7,461 nt of DNA, from contig JAYWGJ010000145.1 in NCBI GenBank assembly GCA_043778315.1, positions 1 through 7,461 of the forward strand, in the 5' to 3' direction. This stretch comes from JBEEMU01 sp043778315. GTDB taxonomy: Bacteria; Bacteroidota; Bacteroidia; Chitinophagales; Saprospiraceae. A program made the position numbers and the translations under genes. Below the pieces are notes generated by a model. That model was not told the origin of the DNA and searched no databases. It saw only the letters and a program-made list of their open reading frames with translations. Positions within the stretch are counted from its first letter, which is position 1; each line of letters begins with the position of its first letter. Below, one piece after another: positions 1 through 5,632 of this stretch.

Positions 1-275
1 AAATCGTGAAAAACCCGCTTGATTTTTTTGCCAAAAACCAGGACAACTTTTTAGCATAGACTGTACAGCCTAATTCAGTACCTTATTTTCTATTCATTCC
101 TAAGGTCTGTCACACAAAAATAAAAGTAGTGAAAAAAGTAGTGAAAAATTTGGTTAAAAGAAAGAGACAAAAGTGATAAACTATCATTTGTAGCCCACGC
201 CAAAGTAATGACTTATTCTACCAACTTTTTAGGTCTGAAACAGGACTTAGGCGTTAATCACTAATTCTACAAAAT
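1..275. other. AT-rich spacer at the left edge, no gene seen
   Basis: I find no convincing coding region here in either direction. It lies downstream of the lipoprotein gene that ends at 276. It contains a two-copy 12-bp tandem repeat at 122-145, a perfect 8-bp palindrome CTGTACAG at 61-68, and a weak hairpin TGATA/TATCA at 174-186. No GC-rich terminator with a U-tract is visible for the leftward gene. Confidence 0.6.
122..145. repeat. 12-bp tandem repeat, two copies
   Basis: AAAAGTAGTGAA occurs twice back to back (122-133 and 134-145) in noncoding DNA, followed by a further AAAT. It may be a slippage product or a small regulatory repeat; nothing else in the window matches it. Confidence 0.75.
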
Positions 276-704
276 CTATTTCCTTTTTCGCACATACAAC
301 TCTTGCCGACAATCGTTGCATTCTGCGCGAACAATCAAGGTATCGCTGCCGCGAAGCGCGACTGAAAACGGCGTTTGAAAATTAGCGGTTTTCGTATCTT
401 TACGTTTTATTTTGACCATCAGCGCGGGCGTTGTGCTAAACATACTTTTGCCTTTTTCTACTATAAATACACCTTTTTCAAGGAGTTTTCCGTCCTTTTT
501 GGTCTTCATATTGCCGTATTTATCGAGTTCGAGCGTTTTTTGATAGCCCATAGTGGCAGCCGTTTGCTTGATATTGGCGAAGCCACCGCTCACTTCTTGC
601 AACTGCCATACGCCCGCAAGGTCGCTGTTTTGCAAGTCAATTTTTTTCTGACAAGCGGCTGCGCCTATCGCAATAACAGCAAGTAAAAGTATTATTTTGT
701 TCAT
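276..704 (-). CDS. Small lipocalin-like lipoprotein
   Basis: This 142-residue protein begins with a hydrophobic signal (residues 4-17) ending in AAAC, so Cys18 is the likely lipidation site and the protein should be anchored in the cell envelope. The body resembles the lipocalin-like small lipoproteins common in Bacteroidota: LAGVWQLQEVSGG at about 29-41, a strand-rich centre with a KYGNMKTKKDGKLLEKG stretch, and a terminal SDTLIV...CNDC...YVRK segment. That fold would give a small beta-barrel, but no ligand can be inferred. The extra pair CNDC near the C-terminus could form a disulfide. The ATG at 704 is preceded by an A-rich leader inside one copy of a 27-bp direct repeat. A possible -7 box TATTTTTG lies at 775-768 (minus strand) without a well-placed -33 partner. 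The family assignment is by sequence pattern only. Confidence 0.8.
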   Translation of the reverse strand: MNKIILLLAVIAIGAAACQKKIDLQNSDLAGVWQLQEVSGGFANIKQTAATMGYQKTLELDKYGNMKTKKDGKLLEKGVFIVEKGKSMFSTTPALMVKIKRKDTKTANFQTPFSVALRGSDTLIVRAECNDCRQELYVRKRK

Positions 705-706
705 AT

Positions 707-733
707 AAAAAGAATTTATTGACGTAGTAAAAA
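707..733. repeat. 27-bp direct repeat, copy 1
   Basis: This is the first copy of a perfect 27-bp direct repeat, starting AAAAAGAATTTATTGACGTA. The second copy is at 831-857, offset by 124 bp. This copy ends 3 bp before the ATG of the lipocalin-like gene, so it forms that gene's leader on the minus strand. The flanks outside the 27 bp do not match those of copy 2. Confidence 0.9.
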
Positions 734-830
734 ATATATTTTTAAGTAAATTTTAGCATTTCAGCACCAAAAATATAGCTTTTTTGATATTGAAAGGTAT
801 ATAATTTCAAACATATATTGATTTATAGCA

Positions 831-857
831 AAAAAGAATTTATTGACGTAGTAAAAA
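831..857. repeat. 27-bp direct repeat, copy 2
   Basis: This is the second perfect copy of the repeat at 707-733. It lies just downstream of the stop codon of the TonB-domain gene. Here, but not at copy 1, the flanking bases turn it into an inverted repeat (831-841 with 855-865). Confidence 0.9.
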
Positions 858-865
858 TTCTTTTT
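831..865 (-). terminator. Possible AT-rich terminator of the TonB-domain gene
   Basis: On the minus strand AAAAAGAATTT and AAATTCTTTTT form a perfect 11-bp stem with a 13-nt loop, ending in a run of U. The stem overlaps the stop codon at 866-864. Only one G-C pair per arm-half makes it weak, so terminator function is an inference from position and the trailing U run. Confidence 0.4.
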
Positions 866-1400
866 ATTCTAATTTGAATACAACAGGTACAACGAAATTC
901 ACAGATACGGGTTTGCCTTTGCGCTGTGCCGCTTTCCAATATTTCATGTCGCTGACCACGCGGAACGCCTCCATAGAAAGTATTGCGTTCGGACTGCTTT
1001 TGATATGCGCCTGATAAATATAAGCGGCTTCGCCTTCTCTATATGACAACTCAAATTCTACCAAAACCTTTCCTTGTATTTTATTTTCTCGCGCCTCTGA
1101 GTGGTATTTGACGTGCGTTGCGATGTACTCGAGCATATATTTTTCGCCGCAAGATTGATGTGCGTCATCGGTACAAAAAACGGGCGGCGTGTCCACTTTA
1201 TTATAAACAGTATCGAGTACGGTGCGCATAGTTTGCTCAAAAGTCACGGGGTCAAAAGTGACAATTGTATCTAAGTAGATGCGCTCAATATCGGGCGGGA
1301 GCGGCGCGGTTTTTACTTGCGCGTTCACGAACGGCGCATTACAGAAAAGCAATGCAAGAATCGCGAAACAGAGGAAAGTGGATTTGTTTTTTGTTGGCAT
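864..1400 (-). CDS. Exported TonB C-terminal-domain protein
   Basis: This 178-residue protein has an N-terminal signal peptide (hydrophobic about 9-26, probable cleavage after VNA at 27). It then has a spacer of about 60 residues and a TonB C-terminal-like domain at about 90-178. The domain shows the family pattern: KIQGKVLVEFEL (about 107-118), a helix with EAFRVVSDMKYWKAAQRKGKPV, and a final strand VNFVVPVVFKLE. Classical TonB spans the inner membrane and has a long Pro-rich linker to energise outer-membrane transport. This protein has a cleavable-looking signal and no long Pro/Lys linker, so a role as an energy transducer is doubtful. Cys76 and Cys84 could form a disulfide in the oxidising periplasm. 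The gene follows the glycosyltransferase gene but is separated by 202 bp containing a large palindrome. No TAnnTTTG box is seen just upstream. Confidence 0.82.
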   Translation of the reverse strand: MPTKNKSTFLCFAILALLFCNAPFVNAQVKTAPLPPDIERIYLDTIVTFDPVTFEQTMRTVLDTVYNKVDTPPVFCTDDAHQSCGEKYMLEYIATHVKYHSEARENKIQGKVLVEFELSYREGEAAYIYQAHIKSSPNAILSMEAFRVVSDMKYWKAAQRKGKPVSVNFVVPVVFKLE

Positions 1401-1454
1401 AAAATTAAGGATTTTGATGATGAAAATGCTATGCTTCTACTTAGGAAAGCGTCT

Positions 1455-1591
1455 AAAATAATCAGTACCAATATTGCTTGCCTTTTGAGCCAAAACTGCG
1501 TTAGATTATCCTTACAATACGCTGCACTGAGCGTCAAATCTGCCTTGTTTTGACACAAAATTCTTCACAATATTTTGGTACTACTTATTTT
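1455..1591. repeat. 137-bp imperfect palindrome (MITE-like or intergenic repeat)
   Basis: The left arm (1455-1523) and the reverse complement of the right arm (1591-1530) align along their length. They share AAAATAA, AGTACCAA, TATTG, TTTTG, CAAAAC, AGATT and ACGCT in the same order, with small gaps. The tip is ACGCT/AGCGT around a 6-nt loop at 1524-1529. Each arm also contains its own small palindrome of the form TTTTGnnnCAAAA. The element fills most of the spacer between the glycosyltransferase stop (1603) and the TonB-domain start (1400) and contains no plausible gene. It could be a non-autonomous mobile element, a dispersed palindromic repeat, or a transcript-level hairpin acting as a terminator or processing site. 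Confidence 0.75.
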
Positions 1592-1602
1592 TTCTTCTTT
1601 CC

Positions 1603-2541
1603 TTATTTTTTCTGATAAACTTGATCTATCACAAATTCGGGTCTATTTTTTACTTCGTCAAAAATATTACCGATATACGCGCCTAATACGCCGATAGTGA
1701 GTAACTGTACACCGCCAAAAAATATGACGGATATAATCAGCGATGCCCAACCGCTCACGACGCTTTGCGGCTCTATATATTTGGCAATAACGGTATAAAC
1801 GGCTAATAGTAAGCCAATTAAGATACTCAAAAAGCCGAGATTAGTTGCTAACATCAACGGTTTTTTGGAAAAGTAAAGCAAACCTGTAAGCGCGAATTTC
1901 AGCATTTTGAAAAACGGATATTTCGTTTCGCCTGCAAACCGCTCTTCGCGGTCGTAGTAAATAGGCAATTGTTTGAAGCCGAGCCATGTCACTAATCCGC
2001 GAATATATTTTTGTTTTTCACCCAAAGCGTTAAAAGCCGTCACTACTTTTCTGTCCATCAAACGGAAGTCGCCCGTATCGACGGGCATTTCGGTTTCGGA
2101 GATATAATTCAGTATTCGATAGTACATTTTTGCGGTAAGCAGCTTAAAAAACGACTCGCCTTTGCGCGTATTGCGCACCGCATACACTACGTTGCAGGGT
2201 TCGTTGATTGCCATGCGCAACATATCGGCGATGAGTTCGGGCGGGTCTTGCAGGTCGGAGTCGATGACCGCCGCGTAATCGCCCGTGCAAACGCGCAGCC
2301 CTGCCGTAACGGCGGGCTGATGCCCGAAATTGCGCGAAAAATTCACGACAACCACCGAACTATCTTTATCCGCAATGCCATGTAAAAGCTCGAGCGTTTT
2401 ATCGCGACTGCCGTCGTTGATAAACACCAATTCGTAGCTATCAATACTCGCAATAGTACGCATCACGGCAACTAAGCGGCGATAGGTTTCGGCTACTACG
2501 CCTTCTTCGTTGAAGCACGGAACGATGACGGATAATTTCAT
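1603..2541 (-). CDS. Family 2 glycosyltransferase, GtrB/DPM1-like, membrane-anchored
   Basis: This enzyme probably transfers a sugar from a nucleotide sugar to a polyprenyl phosphate at the cytoplasmic face of the inner membrane, the first step in supplying lipid-linked sugars for envelope polymers. Counted from the ATG at 2541 it has 312 residues. The GT-A domain opens with KLSVIVPCFNEE, continues with INDGS (about 41-45) and FSRNFGHQPA (about 68-77), and carries the metal and substrate motif DSDLQDPPE (about 94-102). Two membrane helices follow near the C-terminus (about 233-255 and 265-291), the usual arrangement of GtrB and YkoT-type enzymes. An in-frame TTG at 2568 would add nine residues and overlap the upstream stop. 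I prefer the ATG because the domain begins there. The gene lies 20 bp after the hydrolase gene, so the two are probably co-transcribed. The sugar donor cannot be told from sequence. Confidence 0.92.
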   Translation of the reverse strand: MKLSVIVPCFNEEGVVAETYRRLVAVMRTIASIDSYELVFINDGSRDKTLELLHGIADKDSSVVVVNFSRNFGHQPAVTAGLRVCTGDYAAVIDSDLQDPPELIADMLRMAINEPCNVVYAVRNTRKGESFFKLLTAKMYYRILNYISETEMPVDTGDFRLMDRKVVTAFNALGEKQKYIRGLVTWLGFKQLPIYYDREERFAGETKYPFFKMLKFALTGLLYFSKKPLMLATNLGFLSILIGLLLAVYTVIAKYIEPQSVVSGWASLIISVIFFGGVQLLTIGVLGAYIGNIFDEVKNRPEFVIDQVYQKK

Positions 2542-2561
2542 ATTTAAGTATAAAAATCTGT

Positions 2562-3329
2562 TTAGCAAATAATTTTCAAACCGTCATACGCCAAAAAAAC
2601 ATTGGGTGGTAGCAGCCGCTCAAAATCGGAGTGCGTACCGCACAAATGCCCCAAATGCGTCAGGTAAGTGCGCTCGGGTTTGAGGTAATCTATAATCACC
2701 AAAGCCTCTTCCAAGGTAAGATGTGCAATATGATTATAATTATGTAAAGTATTGATTATTAATGTTTTAACACCAATTAGTTTATCTAATTCTTCTTTTG
2801 CAATTGTTTTGGCATCGGTAACATAAGCAAAATTTTGGATGCGAAAACCCAAAACGGGTAGCTTATAATGCAGCACTTCTATTGCCCGAAAGGAAATATC
2901 ACCAACCGTAAATTCGCTGTTTTTATCAATAGTATGCAACAAAAAACGGGGTACGCCTGGGTACGGCGCAGCCTCAAAAGCGTACTTAAATTCGCGCCGA
3001 ACGGCGGTTTGTACGCCTTCGGTGGCGTAAACGGGCATATCTTTTTTATACCTAAAATTGATAGGACGCACGTCGTCCATACCTGCAATATGGTCTTTGT
3101 GTTCGTGCGTGAGCAGCACCGCATCTATATTGCTGATGCCTTCGCGGAGCATCTGTTGCCTGAAATCGGGACCCGTATCTATGACTACATTTGTCGTACT
3201 CGACTGCACGAGTAGCGCGGCACGCAACCGCTTATCGCGAACGTCGGTAGAGGCGCAAACCGCGCAATCGCAGCCAATAACGGGTATGCCTTGCGACGTA
3301 CCTGTGCCGAGTAAAGTGTAGGTGAACAA
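2562..3329 (-). CDS. PhnP-like metallo-beta-lactamase-fold hydrolase
   Basis: This 255-residue protein is a complete metallo-beta-lactamase-fold hydrolase of the PhnP-like group. It starts with GTGTSQGIPVIGC, has the metal-binding THEHKDH (His75, His77, Asp79, His80), a further His154 in EVLHYKLPVLG, Asp172 in YVTDAK, and LTHLGH (His225, His228). The early cluster GCDCAVC (Cys20, Cys22, Cys25) matches the cysteines that hold a structural zinc in E. coli PhnP. PhnP cleaves cyclic ribose phosphates in phosphonate breakdown, but no other phn gene is present here, so the substrate is open; a phosphodiesterase role is the best guess. The start is TTG at 3329. No in-frame ATG exists between the nearest upstream stop region and residue 60, and the fold begins at once. 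A -7 box TACCTTTG (3368-3361) lies about 31 bp upstream. Confidence 0.92.
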   Translation of the reverse strand: MFTYTLLGTGTSQGIPVIGCDCAVCASTDVRDKRLRAALLVQSSTTNVVIDTGPDFRQQMLREGISNIDAVLLTHEHKDHIAGMDDVRPINFRYKKDMPVYATEGVQTAVRREFKYAFEAAPYPGVPRFLLHTIDKNSEFTVGDISFRAIEVLHYKLPVLGFRIQNFAYVTDAKTIAKEELDKLIGVKTLIINTLHNYNHIAHLTLEEALVIIDYLKPERTYLTHLGHLCGTHSDFERLLPPNVFLAYDGLKIIC

Positions 3330-3360
3330 AATATTTTTTTTAGTTATACTATCTATGCTA

Positions 3361-3368
3361 CAAAGGTA
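3361..3368 (-). promoter_or_regulatory. Bacteroidota-type -7 box for the hydrolase gene
   Basis: The minus strand reads TACCTTTG, matching TAnnTTTG. It is placed to start a transcript about 25 nt ahead of the TTG start at 3329. A TTTG lies 14 bp further upstream, closer than the usual spacing, so the -33 element is uncertain. The box overlaps the U-tract of the preceding terminator. Confidence 0.55.
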
Positions 3369-3403
3369 AAAAAAAGCCGCCTCAAAACTAAGTTTGAAAC
3401 GGC
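3368..3403 (-). terminator. Intrinsic terminator of the YceI-family gene
   Basis: On the minus strand an 11-bp stem (3403-3393 with 3386-3376, GCCGTTTCAAA against TTTGAGGCGGC, two G-U pairs) closes a 6-nt loop and is followed by eight U residues. The G-U pairs are possible only in the minus-strand transcript, which supports leftward termination after the stop at 3452. A T-run on the other side would also allow some rightward activity. Confidence 0.88.
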
Positions 3404-3451
3404 TTTTTTTGTTTTTTTATAAACGAAGTAGCTGAAATAGCAAATATTTGA

Positions 3452-4141
3452 CTATTTTCTAGCCTCCAAGTGAATACTGATACCCACTTCGTCGTTGATA
3501 ATTTTGTCTTTTGCTGCACCTGCTAAGGTTTTCGAGCCGTATTTCACGCCCCAATCGGTGCGGTTGATTACGAACTGCGGTGCATCTGCTTTGGCAGATG
3601 TTGCGTCAGCCGTGAGGTTTGCGCCCATAGTTACACTTTTAGTCACGTCTTTGAGCGTCAAATTACCTGTAACAGTATGTGTAGGTTTGCCCGCCGCAGG
3701 TTTTTCTACTTTCTCTACTTTCGTGATTTCGAATTTAGCACTACCAAATTTCGCTACATCAAAAAAGTCTGGTGACTTTAAGTGACCCTCGAGTTTGGTT
3801 TTTTCTTCGCCTTTGAGGTCGGTGTTGTTGAGCGTCGTCATGTCTATCACGAACGAGCCGCCTGTGATATTGCCGTCGGCAACTACCAAACTGCCTTCTT
3901 TGACTTTGAAATCGCCCGTGTGTTTGCCACCTACTTTCGAGCCTTCCCACTTCACTGTACTCGCTGCTGCATCTACTTTGAAGCCGCCCGTTTCGGCTGC
4001 CGCAGCAGTTTTGGTAGTGTCGGTTGCTTGCGCGTCGGTAACTGCCGCTTTTTCGCCCGCAGGCGCGTTGTTACAAGCTGTAAACAGACCTGTGATGGCG
4101 ATTGCGCCGATAAATAATTGATTTTTCATTGATTTTGACAT
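3452..4141 (-). CDS. YceI-family lipoprotein
   Basis: This 229-residue protein has a lipoprotein signal with the lipobox LFTAC, making Cys23 the lipidated residue. It then has a flexible Ala/Thr-rich linker (about 24-50) and a YceI domain from about 53 to the end. The domain shows the usual order: FKVDAAASTVKWEGSKVGGKHTG, GGSFVIDMTTL, a LEGHLKSPDFFDVAKFGSAKFEIT segment, TGNLTLKDVTKSV, and the closing FVINRTDWGVKYGS with IINDEVGISIHLEA. YceI proteins form a lipocalin-like barrel that holds long isoprenoid lipids in the structures known. The exact ligand and role here are unknown. A second in-frame ATG at 4129 (Met5) could be the true start. The gene has its own strong terminator at 3368-3403. 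No consensus promoter lies in the 33 bp directly upstream, but TAGTTTTG (4239-4232) and TAAATTTG (4247-4240) lie beyond the hairpin at 4175-4212. Confidence 0.93.
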   Translation of the reverse strand: MSKSMKNQLFIGAIAITGLFTACNNAPAGEKAAVTDAQATDTTKTAAAAETGGFKVDAAASTVKWEGSKVGGKHTGDFKVKEGSLVVADGNITGGSFVIDMTTLNNTDLKGEEKTKLEGHLKSPDFFDVAKFGSAKFEITKVEKVEKPAAGKPTHTVTGNLTLKDVTKSVTMGANLTADATSAKADAPQFVINRTDWGVKYGSKTLAGAAKDKIINDEVGISIHLEARK

Positions 4142-4174
4142 TTTTATTGATTATAAAATACTTTAAATTCAAAA

Positions 4175-4212
4175 GGCTCGCCTCAAACTAATGACATAGT
4201 TCGAGGCGAGCC
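4175..4212 (-). terminator. Strong hairpin, probable terminator of the Ala-rich gene
   Basis: A 10-bp GC-rich stem (4175-4184 with 4203-4212, GGCTCGCCTC against GAGGCGAGCC) continues past one mismatch into AACTA/TAGTT around a 6-nt loop. In the minus-strand transcript it is followed by UUUU then GAAUUU. It lies 76 bp after the Ala-rich gene's stop and 34 bp before the YceI-family start. It could instead be a leader hairpin of the YceI transcript if a promoter at 4232-4247 is used. Confidence 0.75.
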
Positions 4213-4225
4213 GTAATAAGTCGCG

Positions 4226-4281
4226 TTTAAGCAAAACTACAAATTTAACGCTACCTGAGGTACACCTCCGATTTTGCTAAA
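4226..4281 (-). other. Structured 3' region of the Ala-rich transcript
   Basis: TTTAAGCAAAA (4226-4236) and TTTTGCTAAA (4272-4281) pair with one bulge. Between them lies a further palindrome GAGGTACACCTC at 4257-4268. With the hairpin at 4175-4212 this gives a compact, highly structured stretch after the stop codon. It could protect the mRNA from decay or give rise to a small RNA. Function is an inference. Confidence 0.4.
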
Positions 4282-4288
4282 CTGATAA

Positions 4289-4585
4289 TTACTTCGCTGC
4301 AGGAGCAGCCGCCTCAGTAGCTTTTTTAGCAGCTTTTTTGCTACGTTTTTTGCTTTTTTTAGCTTTTGCTGGCTTAGTTTCAGCTGCCATAGGAGCAGCC
4401 TCCATTTTAGCTTCTTTTGCAGGTGCAGCAGCAGCCTTTTCTTTTTTAGCTGGAGCAGCTTGTGCTGGTTTAGCTTCTGCTTTGGCAGGAGCAGCTTGTG
4501 CAGGGGCAGCTTTAGCACCCGCTTGAGCAAAAGCAGCAGTTGTAGCGAATGCGATAGCCGCAGTCAATGCAAGAACTTTTTTCAT
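4289..4585 (-). CDS. Exported Ala/Lys/Pro-rich low-complexity small protein
   Basis: This 98-residue protein has a clear signal peptide (MKKVLALTAAIAFATTAAFA, probable cleavage at 20/21). The mature part of about 78 residues is built almost wholly of Ala, Lys, Pro and Glu, with repeated AAPAK-like units and a basic stretch KKSKKRSKKAAKKA at about 76-89. No folded domain is recognisable. It looks like the basic tails of histone H1-like or PAKKA-repeat proteins, but the signal peptide directs it to the periplasm or beyond, where binding to an anionic surface polymer is more likely than to chromosomal DNA. Alanine is coded mainly by GCT and GCA, unlike the GCG/GCC-rich neighbours. A good promoter (4648-4679) and strong terminator flank it, so I infer high expression as a single-gene unit. 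Function is unknown. Confidence 0.8.
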   Translation of the reverse strand: MKKVLALTAAIAFATTAAFAQAGAKAAPAQAAPAKAEAKPAQAAPAKKEKAAAAPAKEAKMEAAPMAAETKPAKAKKSKKRSKKAAKKATEAAAPAAK

Positions 4586-4647
4586 GATTTTGGAATTGAT
4601 AAAAAATTAGTTAATAATGATAGATAGCTTTCTACCTTTTTACAATG

Positions 4648-4679
4648 CAAAGATAGGGACGTTTTATTTATATTTGCAA
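4648..4679 (-). promoter_or_regulatory. Consensus Bacteroidota promoter of the Ala-rich gene
   Basis: The minus strand carries TTG (4679-4677), a 21-bp spacer and TATCTTTG (4655-4648), matching the TTG/TAnnTTTG arrangement of Bacteroidota housekeeping promoters. Transcription should begin near 4642, giving a leader of about 57 nt. Confidence 0.75.
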
Positions 4680-4791
4680 TAGGCAGCCGCTATTTTATTG
4701 ATATATTAACCTTTTATTAACTACATTAAAAATAATGTTATTTTATATGTAAGTAAATTATATGCTTTATAGCTTGATAATGTATGATTTT

Positions 4792-5247
4792 TTAGGCGTT
4801 TGATACCATAACCACAATTTGGCGTGTCCTGTCAGTATTAATATTTATCGTAATCTTAACGTTTTCTTTGGGCAGAATATCGGCGATAAGCGCAGCCCAC
4901 TCTATAAAAACGTAGGGCTGCGGCGCGGGCGGATATAGTATATCTTCTATACCTATATTATATGCCTCGTCGATATTATTGAGGCGATACAAATCAATAT
5001 GAAAAATAGCCGCGCCGTCCGCGCCCAAATACTCATTAATAATAGGATAGGTCGGGCTGCCTTGCGGGTCGGTCACGCCGAGCGCGGATAGTAGCGCGTT
5101 AGTGAGCGTTGTTTTGCCTGCGCCCATTTCCGCCTCGAGCGTAAAAAGTCGCGTAGCACCGCTTACGGTTAGTATCTGCTGCGCAACGACGGGCAAATCG
5201 GCGAGCGATACATTTTCGTTATTGTATAATAAGGTAGAAGAAGGCAT
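4792..5247 (-). CDS. tsaE: tRNA t6A biosynthesis ATPase TsaE
   Basis: TsaE (formerly YjeE) is the small ATPase that works with TsaB and TsaD to place the threonylcarbamoyl group on A37 of ANN-reading tRNAs in the cytoplasm. The 151-residue length is normal for the family. The P-loop AEMGAGKTTLTNALL starts at about 39, with Lys45 and Thr46. It is followed by GSPTYPIINEY (63-73), HIDLYRL (83-89) and FIEWAALIADILP (114-126), all in the family order. The first P-loop residue is Ala39, where most family members have Gly; Ala is still allowed in the general Walker A pattern. ATG at 5247 is the only sensible start. The gene stands alone, with a TATCTTTG box at 5304-5297 about 50 bp upstream. The other t6A genes are not in the window. 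Confidence 0.95.
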   Translation of the reverse strand: MPSSTLLYNNENVSLADLPVVAQQILTVSGATRLFTLEAEMGAGKTTLTNALLSALGVTDPQGSPTYPIINEYLGADGAAIFHIDLYRLNNIDEAYNIGIEDILYPPAPQPYVFIEWAALIADILPKENVKITININTDRTRQIVVMVSNA

Positions 5248-5296
5248 TTTATTATAAAATTAAAACTTATTTTTCATTTAAAATATCATTTTTTTG

Positions 5297-5304
5297 CAAA
5301 GATA
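5297..5304 (-). promoter_or_regulatory. -7 box of tsaE
   Basis: The minus strand reads TATCTTTG, identical to the box ahead of the Ala-rich gene. The expected start of transcription lies near 5291, giving a leader of about 44 nt. No TTG is found at the ideal -33 distance; TTTG at 5320-5317 is only 12 bp away. Confidence 0.6.
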
Positions 5305-5556
5305 ATGCCCGCGCAACAAAAAGTGAACTGCCGCTTCTATTTTTTCTTTTTTGTGTAAAATACTAAATGCACATTGCAAAATTATATTTTATAAATTTAT
5401 TTAAAATTCATAACAAAAAAATATTAATTGGTTTTATTTTATTATTATTTACTATTATTCCGATTATCATTTATTTTAATTATTTTATGATTATACCAAA
5501 CAAGATGAAATAGTATATTGTATTGTGCCAAACGAAAATATTTGATATTATAAAAA

Positions 5557-5564
5557 TACTTTTG
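5557..5564 (+). promoter_or_regulatory. -7 box of the type IX-secreted protein gene
   Basis: TACTTTTG matches TAnnTTTG and lies 68 bp before the ATG at 5633. A TTTG at 5541-5544 is only 12 bp upstream of it, closer than usual, so the -33 element is unclear. Confidence 0.5.
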
Positions 5565-5632
5565 GAATAGTTTTTGTTTACTAATAATTAAGTCACAAAA
5601 CTATCATTTATTAAAATAAAAAAAGTAAAATC

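Larger units (their letters stand above)
5248..5632. other. Divergent AT-rich intergenic region with promoters on both strands
   Basis: This 385-bp stretch separates tsaE from the rightward type IX-secreted protein gene. I see no gene in it. It holds a -7 box for tsaE (5297-5304, minus strand) and one for the rightward gene (5557-5564, plus strand). The middle, about 5350-5550, is almost pure A/T and likely bent or easily melted. The rightward gene's leader is A-rich directly before the ATG, as is usual in this phylum. Confidence 0.65.

Noticed and set aside
61..68. Perfect palindrome CTGTACAG as an operator
   Set aside because: An 8-bp palindrome is expected by chance in a window of this size, and no gene start is close to it.
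1325..1558. Open frames on both strands across the spacer before the TonB-domain gene
   Set aside because: They run through the 137-bp palindrome and the start of a real gene. Their products show no domain or export signal.
2542..2568. TTG start of the glycosyltransferase overlapping the hydrolase stop
   Set aside because: It adds nine residues not expected in the family. The ATG at 2541 places MKLSVIVPCFNEE directly at the N-terminus.
3495..4121. Several plus-strand open frames opposite the YceI-family gene
   Set aside because: They are antisense shadows of a gene with a clear lipoprotein signal and domain, and have no promoter of their own.
4237..4530. A Leu/Lys-rich open frame on the minus strand overlapping the Ala-rich gene
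   Set aside because: It is the frame-shifted reading of GCT-rich codons, which yields Leu runs. The Ala-rich frame has a signal peptide and promoter, and this one has neither.
4723..4738. ACATTA/TAATGT hairpin after tsaE as a terminator
   Set aside because: The stem is six A/T-dominated pairs, and the minus-strand transcript has no U-tract directly after it.
5350..5550. AT-rich divergent spacer as a replication origin
   Set aside because: There are no DnaA-box clusters, iterons or origin-linked genes. AT-rich spacers are normal in this genome.
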